A stretch of 64,000 bases of DNA, from positions 186,001 through 250,000 of the forward strand of contig NZ_ACIS01000003.1 in assembly GCF_000174355.1 (NCBI RefSeq), written 5' to 3'. Below the pieces are notes generated by a model, which had not been told where the DNA came from, did not search any database, and saw only the letters and a list, made by a program, of their open reading frames with translations. Positions 29,834-39,588 of this stretch are shown here, in pieces (position 1 is the first letter of the stretch; the number at the start of each line of letters is the position of its first letter). The DNA comes from Pseudogulbenkiania ferrooxidans 2002. GTDB lineage: Bacteria; Pseudomonadota; Gammaproteobacteria; Burkholderiales; Chromobacteriaceae. The translations under genes and the position numbers were made by a program.

Positions 29834-31738
29834 TCAGACCGACAGTTCCAGCAGCAGCTTGTTGATGCGCTTGACGAAGCTGGCCGGGTCGTCCAGCTTG
29901 CCGCCTTCGGCCAGCAGCGCCTGGTCGTACAGCACCTGGGCGAGATCGCTGGCACGGCCCTCGTCCTGCTCTTCGGCCAGACGTTTCACCAGCACATGCT
30001 CCGGGTTGATCTCCAGCGTCGGCTTGGCCGCCTGCGGCACGCTCTGGCCGGCGGCCTTGAGCAGGCGCTCGAGGTGCGCGCTCATGTCGTGCTCGCCCAC
30101 CACCAGGCAGGCCGGGCTGTCGGTCAGGCGCGCGGTGGCGCGCACGTCCTGCACACGCTCGGCCAGCGCGCTCTTGATGCGCTCAAGCACCGGCTTGGCG
30201 GCCTCTTCGGCCTGCTGCTGCGCCGCCTTGTCCTGTTCGTCCTCCAGCTTGCCCAGATCGAGCGCGCCCTTGGCCACCGACTGCAGCGGCTTGCCGTCGA
30301 ACTCGTGCAGCGAGGCGCTCACCCACTCGTCGACGCGGTCGGTCAACAGCAGCACTTCGACGCCCTTCTTCTTGAACACCTCGAGGTGCGGGCTGTTGCG
30401 GGCAGCCGCCAGCGTCTCGGCGGTGATGAAGTAGATTTTCTCCTGGCCTTCCTTCATGCGCGCCACGTAGTCGGCCAGCGACACCGTCGGCGTGTCGCCC
30501 TCGCTCAGGGTCGAGGTAAAGCGCAGCAGCTTGGCGATGCGCTCCTTGTTGGCGAAGTCCTCGCCGACGCCCTCCTTCAGCACCTGGCCGAACTCCTGCC
30601 AGAACGTGGCGTACTTCTCGACGTCGTTGGCGGCGAGGTCTTCCAGCAGCGCCAGCACCTTCTTCACGCAGCCGGCGCGGATGGCGTCGATGTCCTTGCT
30701 CTGCTGCAGGATTTCACGGCTGACGTTCAACGGCAGATCGTTGCTGTCGATCACCCCACGCACGAAGCGCAGGTAGTGCGGCATCAGCTTCTCGGTGTCC
30801 TCCATGATGAACACGCGGCGCACGTACAGCTTGACGCCCTGCTTGCGCTCGCGCTCGTACAGGTCGAACGGCGCGCGCGACGGGATGTACAACAGCTCGG
30901 TGTACTCCTGGCGGCCCTCGACGCGGGCGTGGCTCCACGCCAGTGGGTCGGTGAAATCGTGCGCGGTGTGCTTGTAGAACTCGCGGTACTGCTCGTCGCT
31001 GATGTCGTTCTTGGCGCGGGTCCACAGCGCCGAAGCGGCGTTGACGCTTTCCCACTCGTCCGACACCACTTCCTTGCCGTCCTCGTCGAAGCTCGCCCCT
31101 TTCTTCATCTGGATCGGAATCGAGATGTGGTCGGAGTAGGTGCGCACGATGCGCTTGATCGACCAGTCGTTGAGGAACTCGTCCTCGCCTTCCTTCAGGT
31201 GCAGCACGATCTCGGTGCCGCGCGCGGCCTTCTCCACCGGCTCAAGGGTGTACTCGCCGTGCCCCTCGGACTCCCAGCGCACCGCCTCACCGCTCGGCGC
31301 GCCGGCACGGCGCGTGGTCAGCGTCACCCTGTCGGCGACGATGAAGGCCGAGTAGAAACCGACGCCGAACTGGCCGATCAGGTTGGCATCCTTCTTGTCG
31401 TCGCCGGTGAGCGACTCGAAGAAGGCCTTGGTGCCAGACTTGGCGATGGTGCCGATGTGCTCGATCACCTCGGCGCGGCTCATGCCGATACCGTTGTCGG
31501 TGATGGTGACGGTGCGGGCTTCCTTGTCCAGGCTCACGCGAATCTTCAGCTCGGCGTCATCTTCCAGCAGCTCAGGCTTGGCAATCGCCTCGAAGCGCAG
31601 CTTGTCGGACGCGTCCGAGGCGTTGGAGATGAGTTCACGCAGGAAGATTTCCTTGTTCGAATACAAGGAGTGGATCATCAGGTGCAGAAGCTGTTTGACT
31701 TCGGTCTGAAAGCCCAGGGTTTCTTTCTGTGCGCTCAT
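29834..31738 (-). CDS. htpG: Chaperone protein HtpG (Hsp90)
   Basis: 634-residue Hsp90. The N-terminal GHKL ATPase is shown by [41 protein letters not shown] and [12 protein letters not shown]. The middle domain has the [22 protein letters not shown] segment, and a C-terminal dimerisation domain follows. Length is as in E. coli (624). A sigma-32-like promoter lies 38-63 nt upstream of the ATG. It is monocistronic. Confidence 0.98.
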   Translation of the reverse strand: MSAQKETLGFQTEVKQLLHLMIHSLYSNKEIFLRELISNASDASDKLRFEAIAKPELLEDDAELKIRVSLDKEARTVTITDNGIGMSRAEVIEHIGTIAKSGTKAFFESLTGDDKKDANLIGQFGVGFYSAFIVADRVTLTTRRAGAPSGEAVRWESEGHGEYTLEPVEKAARGTEIVLHLKEGEDEFLNDWSIKRIVRTYSDHISIPIQMKKGASFDEDGKEVVSDEWESVNAASALWTRAKNDISDEQYREFYKHTAHDFTDPLAWSHARVEGRQEYTELLYIPSRAPFDLYERERKQGVKLYVRRVFIMEDTEKLMPHYLRFVRGVIDSNDLPLNVSREILQQSKDIDAIRAGCVKKVLALLEDLAANDVEKYATFWQEFGQVLKEGVGEDFANKERIAKLLRFTSTLSEGDTPTVSLADYVARMKEGQEKIYFITAETLAAARNSPHLEVFKKKGVEVLLLTDRVDEWVSASLHEFDGKPLQSVAKGALDLGKLEDEQDKAAQQQAEEAAKPVLERIKSALAERVQDVRATARLTDSPACLVVGEHDMSAHLERLLKAAGQSVPQAAKPTLEINPEHVLVKRLAEEQDEGRASDLAQVLYDQALLAEGGKLDDPASFVKRINKLLLELSV

Positions 31739-31775
31739 GGTGTCGTTTCACAGTTGTTGACGGAATGTGGGGGAA

Positions 31776-31801
31776 GTAGAGGCATAAGGCGCTATTTCAA
31801 G
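31776..31801 (-). promoter_or_regulatory. Sigma-32-type promoter before htpG
   Basis: Minus strand CTTGAAA (31801-31795), a 12-nt spacer, then CCTCTAC (31782-31776). Confidence 0.7.
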
Positions 31802-31909
31802 TGCCGGCAGGCATCGTGTATGCTGTTGAAGCTGTCCGGACGGCCGGCTCCGCCTCGCCGCGGGGATACGGGCACGCCCCGGCACACACAAAACCACTGA
31901 GCGGAACCC

Positions 31910-32701
31910 ATGCGCAGACTCCTCTCCTTCCTCTGGTGTTGGCTAGCGTTGGCCACGGCCAGCAGCCATGCTGCCGGCACCTTCACCGTCTGTTTCGAAG
32001 AGTGGCCCCCCTACGCCCAACTGAGCAGGACCGGCCAAGCGGTCGGCCCCAGCATCGATATCTATCGCCAGGCGCTGCGTCAGGCGGGCATCCCCACGGT
32101 GGCGTTCAAGGAAATGCAGTACAACCGCTGCTCGGAACAGCTCAAGCAAGGGCTGGTCGACATGAAGCTGTTCGTGCTCGACAACGAGCTGCCCGGCCTG
32201 CCGCAGGCGCACGAGGCCACCGAGTACTGGCAGATCGCCGCCATCGTGCGCCAGGACTCGTCGCTCGCGCAGTACCAGGGTCTCGCCGACTTCGAACAGG
32301 CCCGCCTCGCGCTGATCACCGGCTACCTTTACCCCGAACCGCTGCAGGCCTTCATCCAGGCCCGCGCCTGGCCGGCCACCGACCCGACTCAGGCCTACCG
32401 CCTGATCGCCCGCAAGCGCGTCGACGCGGTGTTCCTCGACCTGCTGGCGTTCGAACAGAGCAACGCCACGCTGCGGCTACCGCTGCGCCCGCTGCATCCG
32501 GTGGTCGCGCGCCAGCCGGTGTACGCCGTGCTGGCGGCGCGCCACCCGGAGCTGCCGAAGACGCTGGATGCGGTACTCGCCCGCATGAAGCAACAGGGCG
32601 AGATCGACCGCCTCTACCGCCGTCATACCGGCCGCACCCTGACAGAGTGGCTGCACTACGCCGGCGCGGTCGACAGCGCCGAGACAAGCAAAACGCCCTG
32701 A
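31910..32701 (+). CDS. Periplasmic amino acid-type solute-binding protein
   Basis: 263 residues with signal peptide MRRLLSFLWCWLALATASSHA and a family 3 solute-binding fold (FTVCFEEWPPYAQ..., GPSIDIYRQALRQAGI, CSEQLKQGLVDMKLF). No transporter genes are adjacent, so it is an orphan binding protein or a receptor-like sensor domain. Two N-terminal-lobe cysteines (in TVCFEEW and NRCSEQL) could form a disulfide. It is divergent from htpG. Confidence 0.82.
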   Translation: MRRLLSFLWCWLALATASSHAAGTFTVCFEEWPPYAQLSRTGQAVGPSIDIYRQALRQAGIPTVAFKEMQYNRCSEQLKQGLVDMKLFVLDNELPGLPQAHEATEYWQIAAIVRQDSSLAQYQGLADFEQARLALITGYLYPEPLQAFIQARAWPATDPTQAYRLIARKRVDAVFLDLLAFEQSNATLRLPLRPLHPVVARQPVYAVLAARHPELPKTLDAVLARMKQQGEIDRLYRRHTGRTLTEWLHYAGAVDSAETSKTP

Positions 32702-32717
32702 CCAGCAGGGCGTTTTT
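32690..32717. terminator. Bidirectional terminator between binding-protein gene and ispH
   Basis: 11-bp stem aaaacgccctg/cagggcgtttt with loop accag. Confidence 0.85.
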
Positions 32718-32746
32718 GTTCGCGAGGGAGCGCGCGGGCAACGCGT

Positions 32747-33682
32747 TCAGGAAGCGGCGCGCAGCCCCGGCGGCAGGGCAAAGGTCGTGGTCTCCTCGAC
32801 GCCGTCGAGTTCGGTCACGCTGTCGGCCCCCAGTTCGCGGATGCGGGTGATCACGGCCTGCACCAGCACCTCGGGCGCCGAGGCGCCGGCGGTGACGCCG
32901 ACACGGCTCTTGCCCTCGAACCACTGCGGCTCCAGCAGCGTGGCGTTGTCGACCATGTACGCCTCTACCCCCTTTAGCGCCGCCACCTCGCGCAAGCGAT
33001 TGGAGTTGGAGCTGTTGGGCGAGCCTACCACGATCACCAGATCGCACTGTTCGGCCAACACCTTCACCGCATCCTGGCGGTTCTGCGTGGCGTAGCAGAT
33101 ATCGTCCTTCTTCGGGTTGGCGATGGCCGGGAAGCGCACGCGCAGCGCGGCGATGATGTCGCGCGTCTCGTCCACCGACAGCGTGGTCTGGCTGACGTAG
33201 GCCAGCTTGTCGGGGTTCTTCACCGCCAGCGTCGCCACGTCGGCGACGCTTTCCACCAGGTACATGTCACCGTCCACCTGGCCCATGGTGCCCTCCACCT
33301 CGGGGTGGCCGGCGTGACCGATCATGATGATTTCCATGCCGGCCTGGTGCATGCGCTTGACCTCGACGTGCACCTTGGTCACCAGCGGACAGGTGGCATC
33401 GTACACCGTCAGTCCGCGCTCCTCGGCCTCCTGGCGCACCGACAGCGGCACGCCATGCGCCGAATACACCAGCGTGGCGCCGCGCGGCACGTCCGCCAGG
33501 TCTTCGATGAAGATCGCGCCCTTGTCGCGCAGGTTGTCCACCACGAAACGGTTGTGCACCACCTCGTGACGCACGTAGATCGGCGCGCCGTAGAGTTCCA
33601 GCGCGCGCTCGACGATGGCGATGGCGCGATCCACCCCGGCGCAGAAACCGCGCGGGTTGGCGAGCATGATGGTCTTCGTCAT
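32747..33682 (-). CDS. ispH: 4-hydroxy-3-methylbut-2-enyl diphosphate reductase
   Basis: Last enzyme of the MEP isoprenoid pathway, an iron-sulfur protein making IPP and DMAPP. 311 residues. The three cluster cysteines are in [13 protein letters not shown] (C14), [11 protein letters not shown] and [11 protein letters not shown]; the substrate motifs VRHEVVHN and [12 protein letters not shown] are present. It lies after lspA on the same strand with a 150-nt gap, so no slyD/fkpB gene sits between them. Confidence 0.97.
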   Translation of the reverse strand: MTKTIMLANPRGFCAGVDRAIAIVERALELYGAPIYVRHEVVHNRFVVDNLRDKGAIFIEDLADVPRGATLVYSAHGVPLSVRQEAEERGLTVYDATCPLVTKVHVEVKRMHQAGMEIIMIGHAGHPEVEGTMGQVDGDMYLVESVADVATLAVKNPDKLAYVSQTTLSVDETRDIIAALRVRFPAIANPKKDDICYATQNRQDAVKVLAEQCDLVIVVGSPNSSNSNRLREVAALKGVEAYMVDNATLLEPQWFEGKSRVGVTAGASAPEVLVQAVITRIRELGADSVTELDGVEETTTFALPPGLRAAS

Positions 33683-33814
33683 CGGTTAATCCTTATCAGC
33701 AGCATAATTTGGTCGGGAGGGCGCAGCTGACCTCGTCAGCTCGGGCCGCGAGGCCCAGGCATCGCCCTTCCGCTGTCCCGTGTACAGATCGGCCCGGGTG
33801 CCGGCGCAGGCGGC

Positions 33815-33825
33815 CTTCGGCCAAC
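33815..33825 (+). repeat. CTTCGGCCAAC dispersed 11-mer, trailer of lspA
   Basis: Exact intergenic copy, 7 nt after the lspA stop codon. Confidence 0.75.
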
Positions 33826-33832
33826 CCGGCCA

Positions 33833-34336
33833 TCACCGTGACGGCTTTTTCAGGCCGTCCAGCACCATCAGCCCGGCACCGACACAAATGAACGAATCGG
33901 CCAGGTTGAACGCCGGGTAGTACCAGGCGTTGTAGTAGTGCACCAGGATGAAATCGATCACGTGGCCATGAATCAGCCGGTCGATCACGTTGCCCAGCGC
34001 CCCGCCCATGATGAAGGCGGCGGCCAGGTTCATACGGCAACTGAAACGCCCCTGAACGATGTTCCAGCCCAGCCAGCCGGACACGGCGAAAGCCAGCAGC
34101 GTGAACACGAGCTTCTGCCAGCCGCCGGCGCCGGCCAGGAAGCTGAACGCCGCACCCGGGTTGTACAGCAGGGTGAAGCCGAAGAAGCCGGGGACGACCT
34201 CACGCACCTCGCCGAACTGATACTGGCTGTTGAAGTACACCTTGCTCAGTTGGTCGAGCACGATCACCAGCAGCGCCAGCGCGAACCACTTCAGATAGCC
34301 CTTGCGGCCGGCGGCCAGAGCTGCGCTATCAGGCAT
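33833..34336 (-). CDS. lspA: Lipoprotein signal peptidase
   Basis: Inner-membrane aspartyl protease cleaving prolipoprotein signal peptides. 167 residues from [22 protein letters not shown], four membrane helices, with catalytic aspartates in [15 protein letters not shown] and FNLADSFI. The start overlaps the end of ileS by 8 nt, so an upstream start inside ileS is unlikely. It is part of the ribF-ileS-lspA operon. Confidence 0.95.
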   Translation of the reverse strand: MPDSAALAAGRKGYLKWFALALLVIVLDQLSKVYFNSQYQFGEVREVVPGFFGFTLLYNPGAAFSFLAGAGGWQKLVFTLLAFAVSGWLGWNIVQGRFSCRMNLAAAFIMGGALGNVIDRLIHGHVIDFILVHYYNAWYYPAFNLADSFICVGAGLMVLDGLKKPSR

Positions 34337-37112
34337 GAACACGCGCCTCACCCTTGCCGTCGATATTGTCCACGCAGCGGCCGCACACGTTGTCGTGGCC
34401 GGCGTGGGCTCCGACGTCGTCACGGTAGTGCCAGCAGCGCTCGCACTTGGCGTGCTCCGACGGCGTCACCACCACACGCGTCTGCTCGGCCTCGCGCACC
34501 GTGGCGCGCGACACGATCAGCACGAACTTCAGGCTGTCGCCCAGCGACGCCAGCAGCGGATAGAGCTCGGCGTCGGCCTCGATGTCCAGCTCGGCCTGCA
34601 GCGAGGAGCCCAGCTTGTCCTCGGCACGCAGCGCCTCGATGTCCTTGTTCACCGTGGCGCGGAAGGTGCGCAGCACGTTCCATTTCGCCACCAGCGCCGC
34701 TTCCTGCTCGACCTCCGGCAGCGGGAACTCGTGCCAGAGGTGGAACAGCGTGCTCTCTTCCTCGCTCTTGGTCAGCACCTCCCACGCCTCGTCGGCGGTG
34801 AAGCACAGGATCGGCGCGATCAACAGCAGCAGGCTGCGCGTGATGTGGTAGAGCGCGGTCTGCGCCGAACGGCGGGCGCGGCTGTCGGCCTGGGTGGTGT
34901 ACAGGCGGTCCTTCAGCACGTCCAGGTAGAAGGCGCCGAGATCTTCCGAGCAGTAACCGACGATCTCCTGCACCGCGTGGTGGAAGGCGTAACGGGTGTA
35001 CAGCTCGCCGGTCACCTTCTCCTGCAGCTCCTTCGCCATCAGGATGGCGTACTGGTCGATTTCCAGCAAATCGGAGAACGGCACCGCGTTGTCCAGCGGG
35101 TCGAAGTCGGACAGGTTGGCCAGCAGGAAGCGCAGCGTGTTGCGCAGGCGGCGGTAGCTCTCGGTGACGCGCTTGAGGATTTCGTCCGAAATCGCCAGCT
35201 CGCCGGAGTAGTCGGTCGACGCCACCCACAGGCGCAGGATGTCGGCGCCGAGGCTGTCGTTGACCTTCTGCGGTGCCACCACGTTGCCCTTGGACTTGGA
35301 CATCTTCAGGCCCTTGCCGTCCACCACGAAACCGTGGGTCAGCAATTGCTGGTACGGGGCGCGGCCGATGGTGGCGCAGCCGGTCAGCAGCGACGACTGG
35401 AACCAGCCGCGGTGCTGGTCGGAGCCTTCCAGGTAGAGGTCGGCCGGCCATGCCAGTTCCGGGCGCTGCTTCAGCACCGCGAAATGGGTGGAGCCGGAAT
35501 CGAACCACACGTCCAGGGTATCAGACAGTTTCTTGTACTGTTCGGCCTCGTCGCCCAGCAAGTCCTTGGCCTCCAGGCTGAACCACGCCTCGATGCCCTG
35601 CTGCTCGATGCGCAGCGCCACTTCTTCCAAGAGCTGAGCCGAACGCGGGTGCAACTCACCGCTTTCCTTGTGCACGAAGAAGGTCATCGGCACACCCCAG
35701 TTGCGCTGGCGCGACACGCACCAGTCGGGGCGATTGCCGATCATCGCCTCGAGACGGGCGCGGCCCCAGCCCGGGAAGAACTCGGTGGCGTCGACGGCGT
35801 GACGGGCGCGTTCGCGCAACACTTCGCCGCCGTGGCCCTGCTTGTCCATGCCGATGAACCACTGCGCCGTGGCGCGGAAGATGATCGGCGTCTTGTGACG
35901 CCAGCAGTGCGGATAGCTGTGTGCCAGCTTGGTGTGATGCAGCAGCGTGCCCTGCTCGGCCAGCGTTTCGATCACCTTGGGATTGGCCTCCCACACCGAC
36001 AACCCGGCGAACAGCGGCGTCGTCGAGGCATAGCGGCCATCGTCCATCACCGGGTTTTCCACCGGCAGCTCGTAGGCCAGGCCCACCTGGAAGTCTTCCA
36101 GGCCGTGCGCCGGCGCGGTGTGCACCAGGCCGGTACCGGCGTCGGTGGTGACGTGATCGCCGCAGACGATCGGCACCACGCGCTCGTAGAACGGATGCTG
36201 CAGCAGCAGCCCTTCCAGCTGCTCGCCGACGGTTTCGGCCAAGAGCGGCGCCTCTTCGCAGCCGTAGCGCTTGAGCGCGGCCGGTGCCAGTTCCTTCACC
36301 AGCACCAGCTTGCCCAGCGGCGTATCGAACAGCTGATAGGTCAACGCGGCGTTGACCGCCACCGCCTGGTTGGCCGGCAGCGTCCACGGCGTGGTGGTCC
36401 AGATCACGGCCAGCGCGTTGTCCACGTTGGCCGAAAGACCGAAGGCTTCCGCCAGGCGCGCACCGTCCAGCACCTTGAAGCCGACGTCGATCGCCGGCGA
36501 GGTCCTGTCCTCGTACTCCACCTCGGCCTCAGCCAGCGCCGAGCCGCACTCGATGCACCAGTGCACCGGCTTCTCGCCCTTGAACAGGTAGCCGTTCTCG
36601 TAGATCTTGCCGAGGGTGCGCACGATGTCCGCCTCGGTCTTGAAATCCATCGTCAGGTAAGGGTTGTCCCAGTCGCCCAGCACACCCAGGCGGATGAAAT
36701 CCTTCTTCTGGCGCGCGATCTGCTCGTGCGCGTACTCGCGGCACAGCTCGCGGAACTTGGCGGCGGGGATATTCTTGCCGTGCAGCTTCTCCACCATCAG
36801 TTCGATCGGCAAGCCGTGGCAGTCCCAGCCCGGCACGTAGGGGGCGTCGAAGCCGGCCAGCGTCTTGGAGCGGACGATGATGTCCTTGAGCACCTTGTTG
36901 ACCGCATGGCCGATATGGATGTCGCCGTTGGCGTACGGCGGGCCGTCGTGCAGGATGAACTTGGGCCGCCCGGCGGCGAGCTTTCTCAGCTTGTCGTAGC
37001 GTTTCTGCTCGCTCCAGCGCTTGAGCCAACCCGGCTCGCGCTTTGCCAGATCCCCGCGCATAGGGAACGGCGTATCCAAAAGGTTGACGGTCTTGCGGTA
37101 ATCGATACTCAT
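34329..37112 (-). CDS. ileS: Isoleucyl-tRNA synthetase
   Basis: Class I synthetase of 927 residues. HIGH-type motif in [21 protein letters not shown] in [11 protein letters not shown], a CP1 editing domain between them and a C-terminal zinc knuckle ([12 protein letters not shown]... CGRC). Length is close to E. coli (938). It overlaps ribF by 4 nt (ATGA) and lspA by 8 nt, so it is tightly coupled. A 946-codon ORF on the opposite strand is a shadow. Confidence 0.98.
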   Translation of the reverse strand: MSIDYRKTVNLLDTPFPMRGDLAKREPGWLKRWSEQKRYDKLRKLAAGRPKFILHDGPPYANGDIHIGHAVNKVLKDIIVRSKTLAGFDAPYVPGWDCHGLPIELMVEKLHGKNIPAAKFRELCREYAHEQIARQKKDFIRLGVLGDWDNPYLTMDFKTEADIVRTLGKIYENGYLFKGEKPVHWCIECGSALAEAEVEYEDRTSPAIDVGFKVLDGARLAEAFGLSANVDNALAVIWTTTPWTLPANQAVAVNAALTYQLFDTPLGKLVLVKELAPAALKRYGCEEAPLLAETVGEQLEGLLLQHPFYERVVPIVCGDHVTTDAGTGLVHTAPAHGLEDFQVGLAYELPVENPVMDDGRYASTTPLFAGLSVWEANPKVIETLAEQGTLLHHTKLAHSYPHCWRHKTPIIFRATAQWFIGMDKQGHGGEVLRERARHAVDATEFFPGWGRARLEAMIGNRPDWCVSRQRNWGVPMTFFVHKESGELHPRSAQLLEEVALRIEQQGIEAWFSLEAKDLLGDEAEQYKKLSDTLDVWFDSGSTHFAVLKQRPELAWPADLYLEGSDQHRGWFQSSLLTGCATIGRAPYQQLLTHGFVVDGKGLKMSKSKGNVVAPQKVNDSLGADILRLWVASTDYSGELAISDEILKRVTESYRRLRNTLRFLLANLSDFDPLDNAVPFSDLLEIDQYAILMAKELQEKVTGELYTRYAFHHAVQEIVGYCSEDLGAFYLDVLKDRLYTTQADSRARRSAQTALYHITRSLLLLIAPILCFTADEAWEVLTKSEEESTLFHLWHEFPLPEVEQEAALVAKWNVLRTFRATVNKDIEALRAEDKLGSSLQAELDIEADAELYPLLASLGDSLKFVLIVSRATVREAEQTRVVVTPSEHAKCERCWHYRDDVGAHAGHDNVCGRCVDNIDGKGEARVHA

Positions 37113-38044
37113 GCCTGCTCTCGCTGCAAACTGGTCAAATAGGTTTTGGCACTGGCAGCATCGTGTTCGATCTGGGCTACCAGTTCAGTCAAATTGTCGT
37201 AGCGCTCTTCATCGCGCAATTTCTTCAGAAAACGCACACTCAGGCGCCGGCCGTAGAGGTCGCCGGCATAATCGAACAGGTGCACTTCCAGCTTGTAGTC
37301 CGGCGTGGTGCTGACGGTGGGGTTGAGCCCCAGGCTCGCCACCCCGCCCTTGCGCCCGTCCGGCGTGTCCACCTCGACCACGAACACCCCCTGCAGCGCC
37401 GGCTTGCGGTGCGGCAGATGGACGTTGGCGGTGGGAAAGCCGATGGTGCGGCCCAGTTTCTTGCCGTGCATGACACGCCCGGACAGCTGGTAGGGCCGGC
37501 CGAGCAGGCGCTCGGCGGCGGCCAGATCACCGCCCGCCAGGCACTCCCGCACCCGGGTGCTCGAGGCACGCTCGCCCTGCACCAGCACCGACGGCATCGC
37601 CTCGGTGACAAAGCCGGGGCAGGCGGACAGGAGCTGGAAGTCCCCCTTGCGGTCGGCACCGAACTGGAAATCGTCGCCGATCAGCAGATAACGGGCCTGC
37701 AGTTGCTCGACCAGCACCTGCCCGACGAAATCCTGCGCTGCCATGCGCGAAAAGCCGTGGTTGAAGCGGTAGACGAACAGGTAATCGATCAAGCCGAGCT
37801 GGCGCAGGAACAGCACCTTGTCGCGCAGCGTGGACAAGCGGGCAGGCGGCTGGCTCCGGGCGAAGAACTCGCGCGGATGAGGCTCGAACGTCAGTAAGGC
37901 TGCCGGCAAATCACGGGCATCCGCTTCCGCGCGCAAGCGGGCCAGCATGTTCTGGTGCCCCATATGCACGCCATCGAAATTACCGATGGTCAGTGCGCAG
38001 GCCGGCAGGCCAAAACGGCGAGGATCTCCAAGGAATACCTGCAT
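37109..38044 (-). CDS. ribF: Bifunctional riboflavin kinase/FAD synthetase
   Basis: 311 residues from [34 protein letters not shown]. The N-terminal nucleotidyltransferase ([24 protein letters not shown]) makes FAD and the C-terminal kinase ([42 protein letters not shown]) makes FMN. A 21-residue upstream extension was discarded. It is the first gene of the ribF-ileS-lspA operon, a common proteobacterial order. Confidence 0.97.
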   Translation of the reverse strand: MQVFLGDPRRFGLPACALTIGNFDGVHMGHQNMLARLRAEADARDLPAALLTFEPHPREFFARSQPPARLSTLRDKVLFLRQLGLIDYLFVYRFNHGFSRMAAQDFVGQVLVEQLQARYLLIGDDFQFGADRKGDFQLLSACPGFVTEAMPSVLVQGERASSTRVRECLAGGDLAAAERLLGRPYQLSGRVMHGKKLGRTIGFPTANVHLPHRKPALQGVFVVEVDTPDGRKGGVASLGLNPTVSTTPDYKLEVHLFDYAGDLYGRRLSVRFLKKLRDEERYDNLTELVAQIEHDAASAKTYLTSLQREQA

Positions 38045-38130
38045 CACCCGTTCTGCATTCCGAAAACTTCCGATTGTAGCGGTCGACAATGCCGAGCGTC
38101 CAGCCATTCCGCCGCGCTGCCGCTAAAACA

Positions 38131-38155
38131 AAAAGCCCTGCTCGGCAGGGCTTTT
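38131..38155 (-). terminator. Terminator of the OmpA-family gene
   Basis: 11-bp stem aaaagccctgc/gcagggctttt with loop tcg; on the minus strand it runs into TTTTTGTTTT. Confidence 0.85.
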
Positions 38156-38177
38156 CGTGCGGGAGATCCGGCCAGAA

Positions 38178-38834
38178 TTACTTCTGGATCACGGATTCCT
38201 TGAAGGTGTCGATGGTCAGCTCGACGCGGCGGTCACCTTCCAGGCAAGCCTGCAGAGCGGCTTTCTTCTTGAACTTCTTGGCCTTGCACTCGTCGGTCAG
38301 CTTGGCTTCGCTCTCGCCCTTGCCGACAGCGGTCACCTTCTCGGCCGGCACGCCAGCTGCCACGAAGTAGTTCTTCACGGCATCGGCACGCTTCTGCGAC
38401 AGGGCCTGGTTGTACTTTTCCGAACCCAGGTAGTCGGTGTGGCCGTCGACTTCGACCGACTTCAGGTTGGCGTCGCCCTTCAGACGGCTAACCAGCGGAT
38501 CCAGTTCGTTCTTGGCGTCGGCGCGCAGGTTGGTCTTGTTGAAGTCGAACAGAACCTTGGCGGACAGGGTCACTTTTTCTTTCACAGCAACCATGGCCGG
38601 TTTCGGCGCTTCGGCTACCGGAGTCGGGGCTGGCTTGGCGGCTTCCTTGTCACCGCACTCGACCAGACCTTCGGTGGCCTTGTCGAAGTAGGTGTTCTTC
38701 CAGCACTCGCCGTAGCTGTTGCGGGTTACCGCGTCGGTAGCTTGATCGGCGGTGTAGCCCGGTTTGGCGGCGAAAGCACTGGCGGACACCAGCAGAGCGG
38801 CAACCAACGCGCTCAGTTTCAACTGCTTGTTCAT
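38178..38834 (-). CDS. OmpA-family outer-membrane-associated protein (RmpM-like)
   Basis: 218 residues with signal peptide MNKQLKLSALVAALLVSASAFA, a short N-terminal part with two cysteines (ECWKNTYFDKATEGLVECG), a Pro/Ala linker (about 68-85) and a C-terminal OmpA peptidoglycan-binding domain (VLFDFNKTNLRADAKNEL, VDGHTDYLGSEKYNQALSQKRA, GDRRVELTI). There is no beta-barrel, as in Neisseria RmpM, which ties porins to peptidoglycan. A cysteine pair in DECKAKKF...LQACLEG sits in the domain. Expected to be highly expressed and monocistronic. Confidence 0.92.
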   Translation of the reverse strand: MNKQLKLSALVAALLVSASAFAAKPGYTADQATDAVTRNSYGECWKNTYFDKATEGLVECGDKEAAKPAPTPVAEAPKPAMVAVKEKVTLSAKVLFDFNKTNLRADAKNELDPLVSRLKGDANLKSVEVDGHTDYLGSEKYNQALSQKRADAVKNYFVAAGVPAEKVTAVGKGESEAKLTDECKAKKFKKKAALQACLEGDRRVELTIDTFKESVIQK

Positions 38835-39063
38835 GTTATTCCCTCTTTAACAATACGCATCTTGGTGCGACGAAGCGCAATGGCGCCTATCAGCTTACTG
38901 CAAACTACAAAACAACAGGAAGATTGCCAAAGCTGTGTTTATGCATTCAAACCGCACTATAGAAATCCGGTCATGACCTGTCAATAATGCGGGTGACGCC
39001 AAAATACCAAGCCGGCACAAAAATGTTGTTATTCGTACACCTTGCACCGGTTTTTTGTTTCAA
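38835..39063 (-). promoter_or_regulatory. Promoter region of the OmpA-family gene
   Basis: 229 bp, AT-rich, no gene. No strong terminator was seen after the DUF934 gene, only GGTTTTTTG near 39050. Confidence 0.4.
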
Positions 39064-39588
39064 CTACGCAACACTTTTGTGATTGGTGTTGCGTCGGCGA
39101 AACAGTGGTTCTGGCTCGCGCCAAGTAGAGTGATAACGCTCGCTAAAGGTTCCAAAGCCCTTCAACGCATCTTCCAGTGCTTTGCCTTCCTTGATCTCGA
39201 AGCTGTTGAAGCCGACCTGCCACAAATAATGCACCAGGTCCTGCCATACGTCCCCCAGTGCGCGCAGCTCGCCCCGGTAGTGGTAACGCTCGCGCAGCAG
39301 TCGGCCGATGCTGTAACCACGGCCATCGGTGAACGCCGGGAAGTCAACCGCCAACAGCGGGAAGGAAGTCAGGTGCCCGGCGAGCTCGCCCGGCTCATCG
39401 TCCGGTGCCAGCCATACCGCCACTTGCCCAGCGCGGTTTTGCCACGCCGAGGGCTCGGCCTTCCAGGCGGAGAACGGCACGATCACATCGCGCTCGGGGG
39501 CCACCTCGGGCAGTTTCCCGTTCTCGTCCGGACGCAGAACCGCCCAGCTGTCGGTCACCACCTGACCATCTTTAATGATGCTTCGCAT
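39064..39588 (-). CDS. DUF934 protein, sulfite reductase accessory
   Basis: 174 residues starting MRSIIKDGQVVTDSWAVL; family hallmarks DVIVPFSAW, FPAFTDGRGYSIGRLLRER and LGDVWQDLVHYLWQVGFNSFEI. The family is nearly always next to a CysI-type hemoprotein in bacteria lacking a linked CysJ flavoprotein. It is thought to help assimilatory sulfite reduction, but its biochemical role is not known to me. The start overlaps the end of cysI by 17 nt, showing translational coupling. Confidence 0.88.
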   Translation of the reverse strand: MRSIIKDGQVVTDSWAVLRPDENGKLPEVAPERDVIVPFSAWKAEPSAWQNRAGQVAVWLAPDDEPGELAGHLTSFPLLAVDFPAFTDGRGYSIGRLLRERYHYRGELRALGDVWQDLVHYLWQVGFNSFEIKEGKALEDALKGFGTFSERYHSTWREPEPLFRRRNTNHKSVA

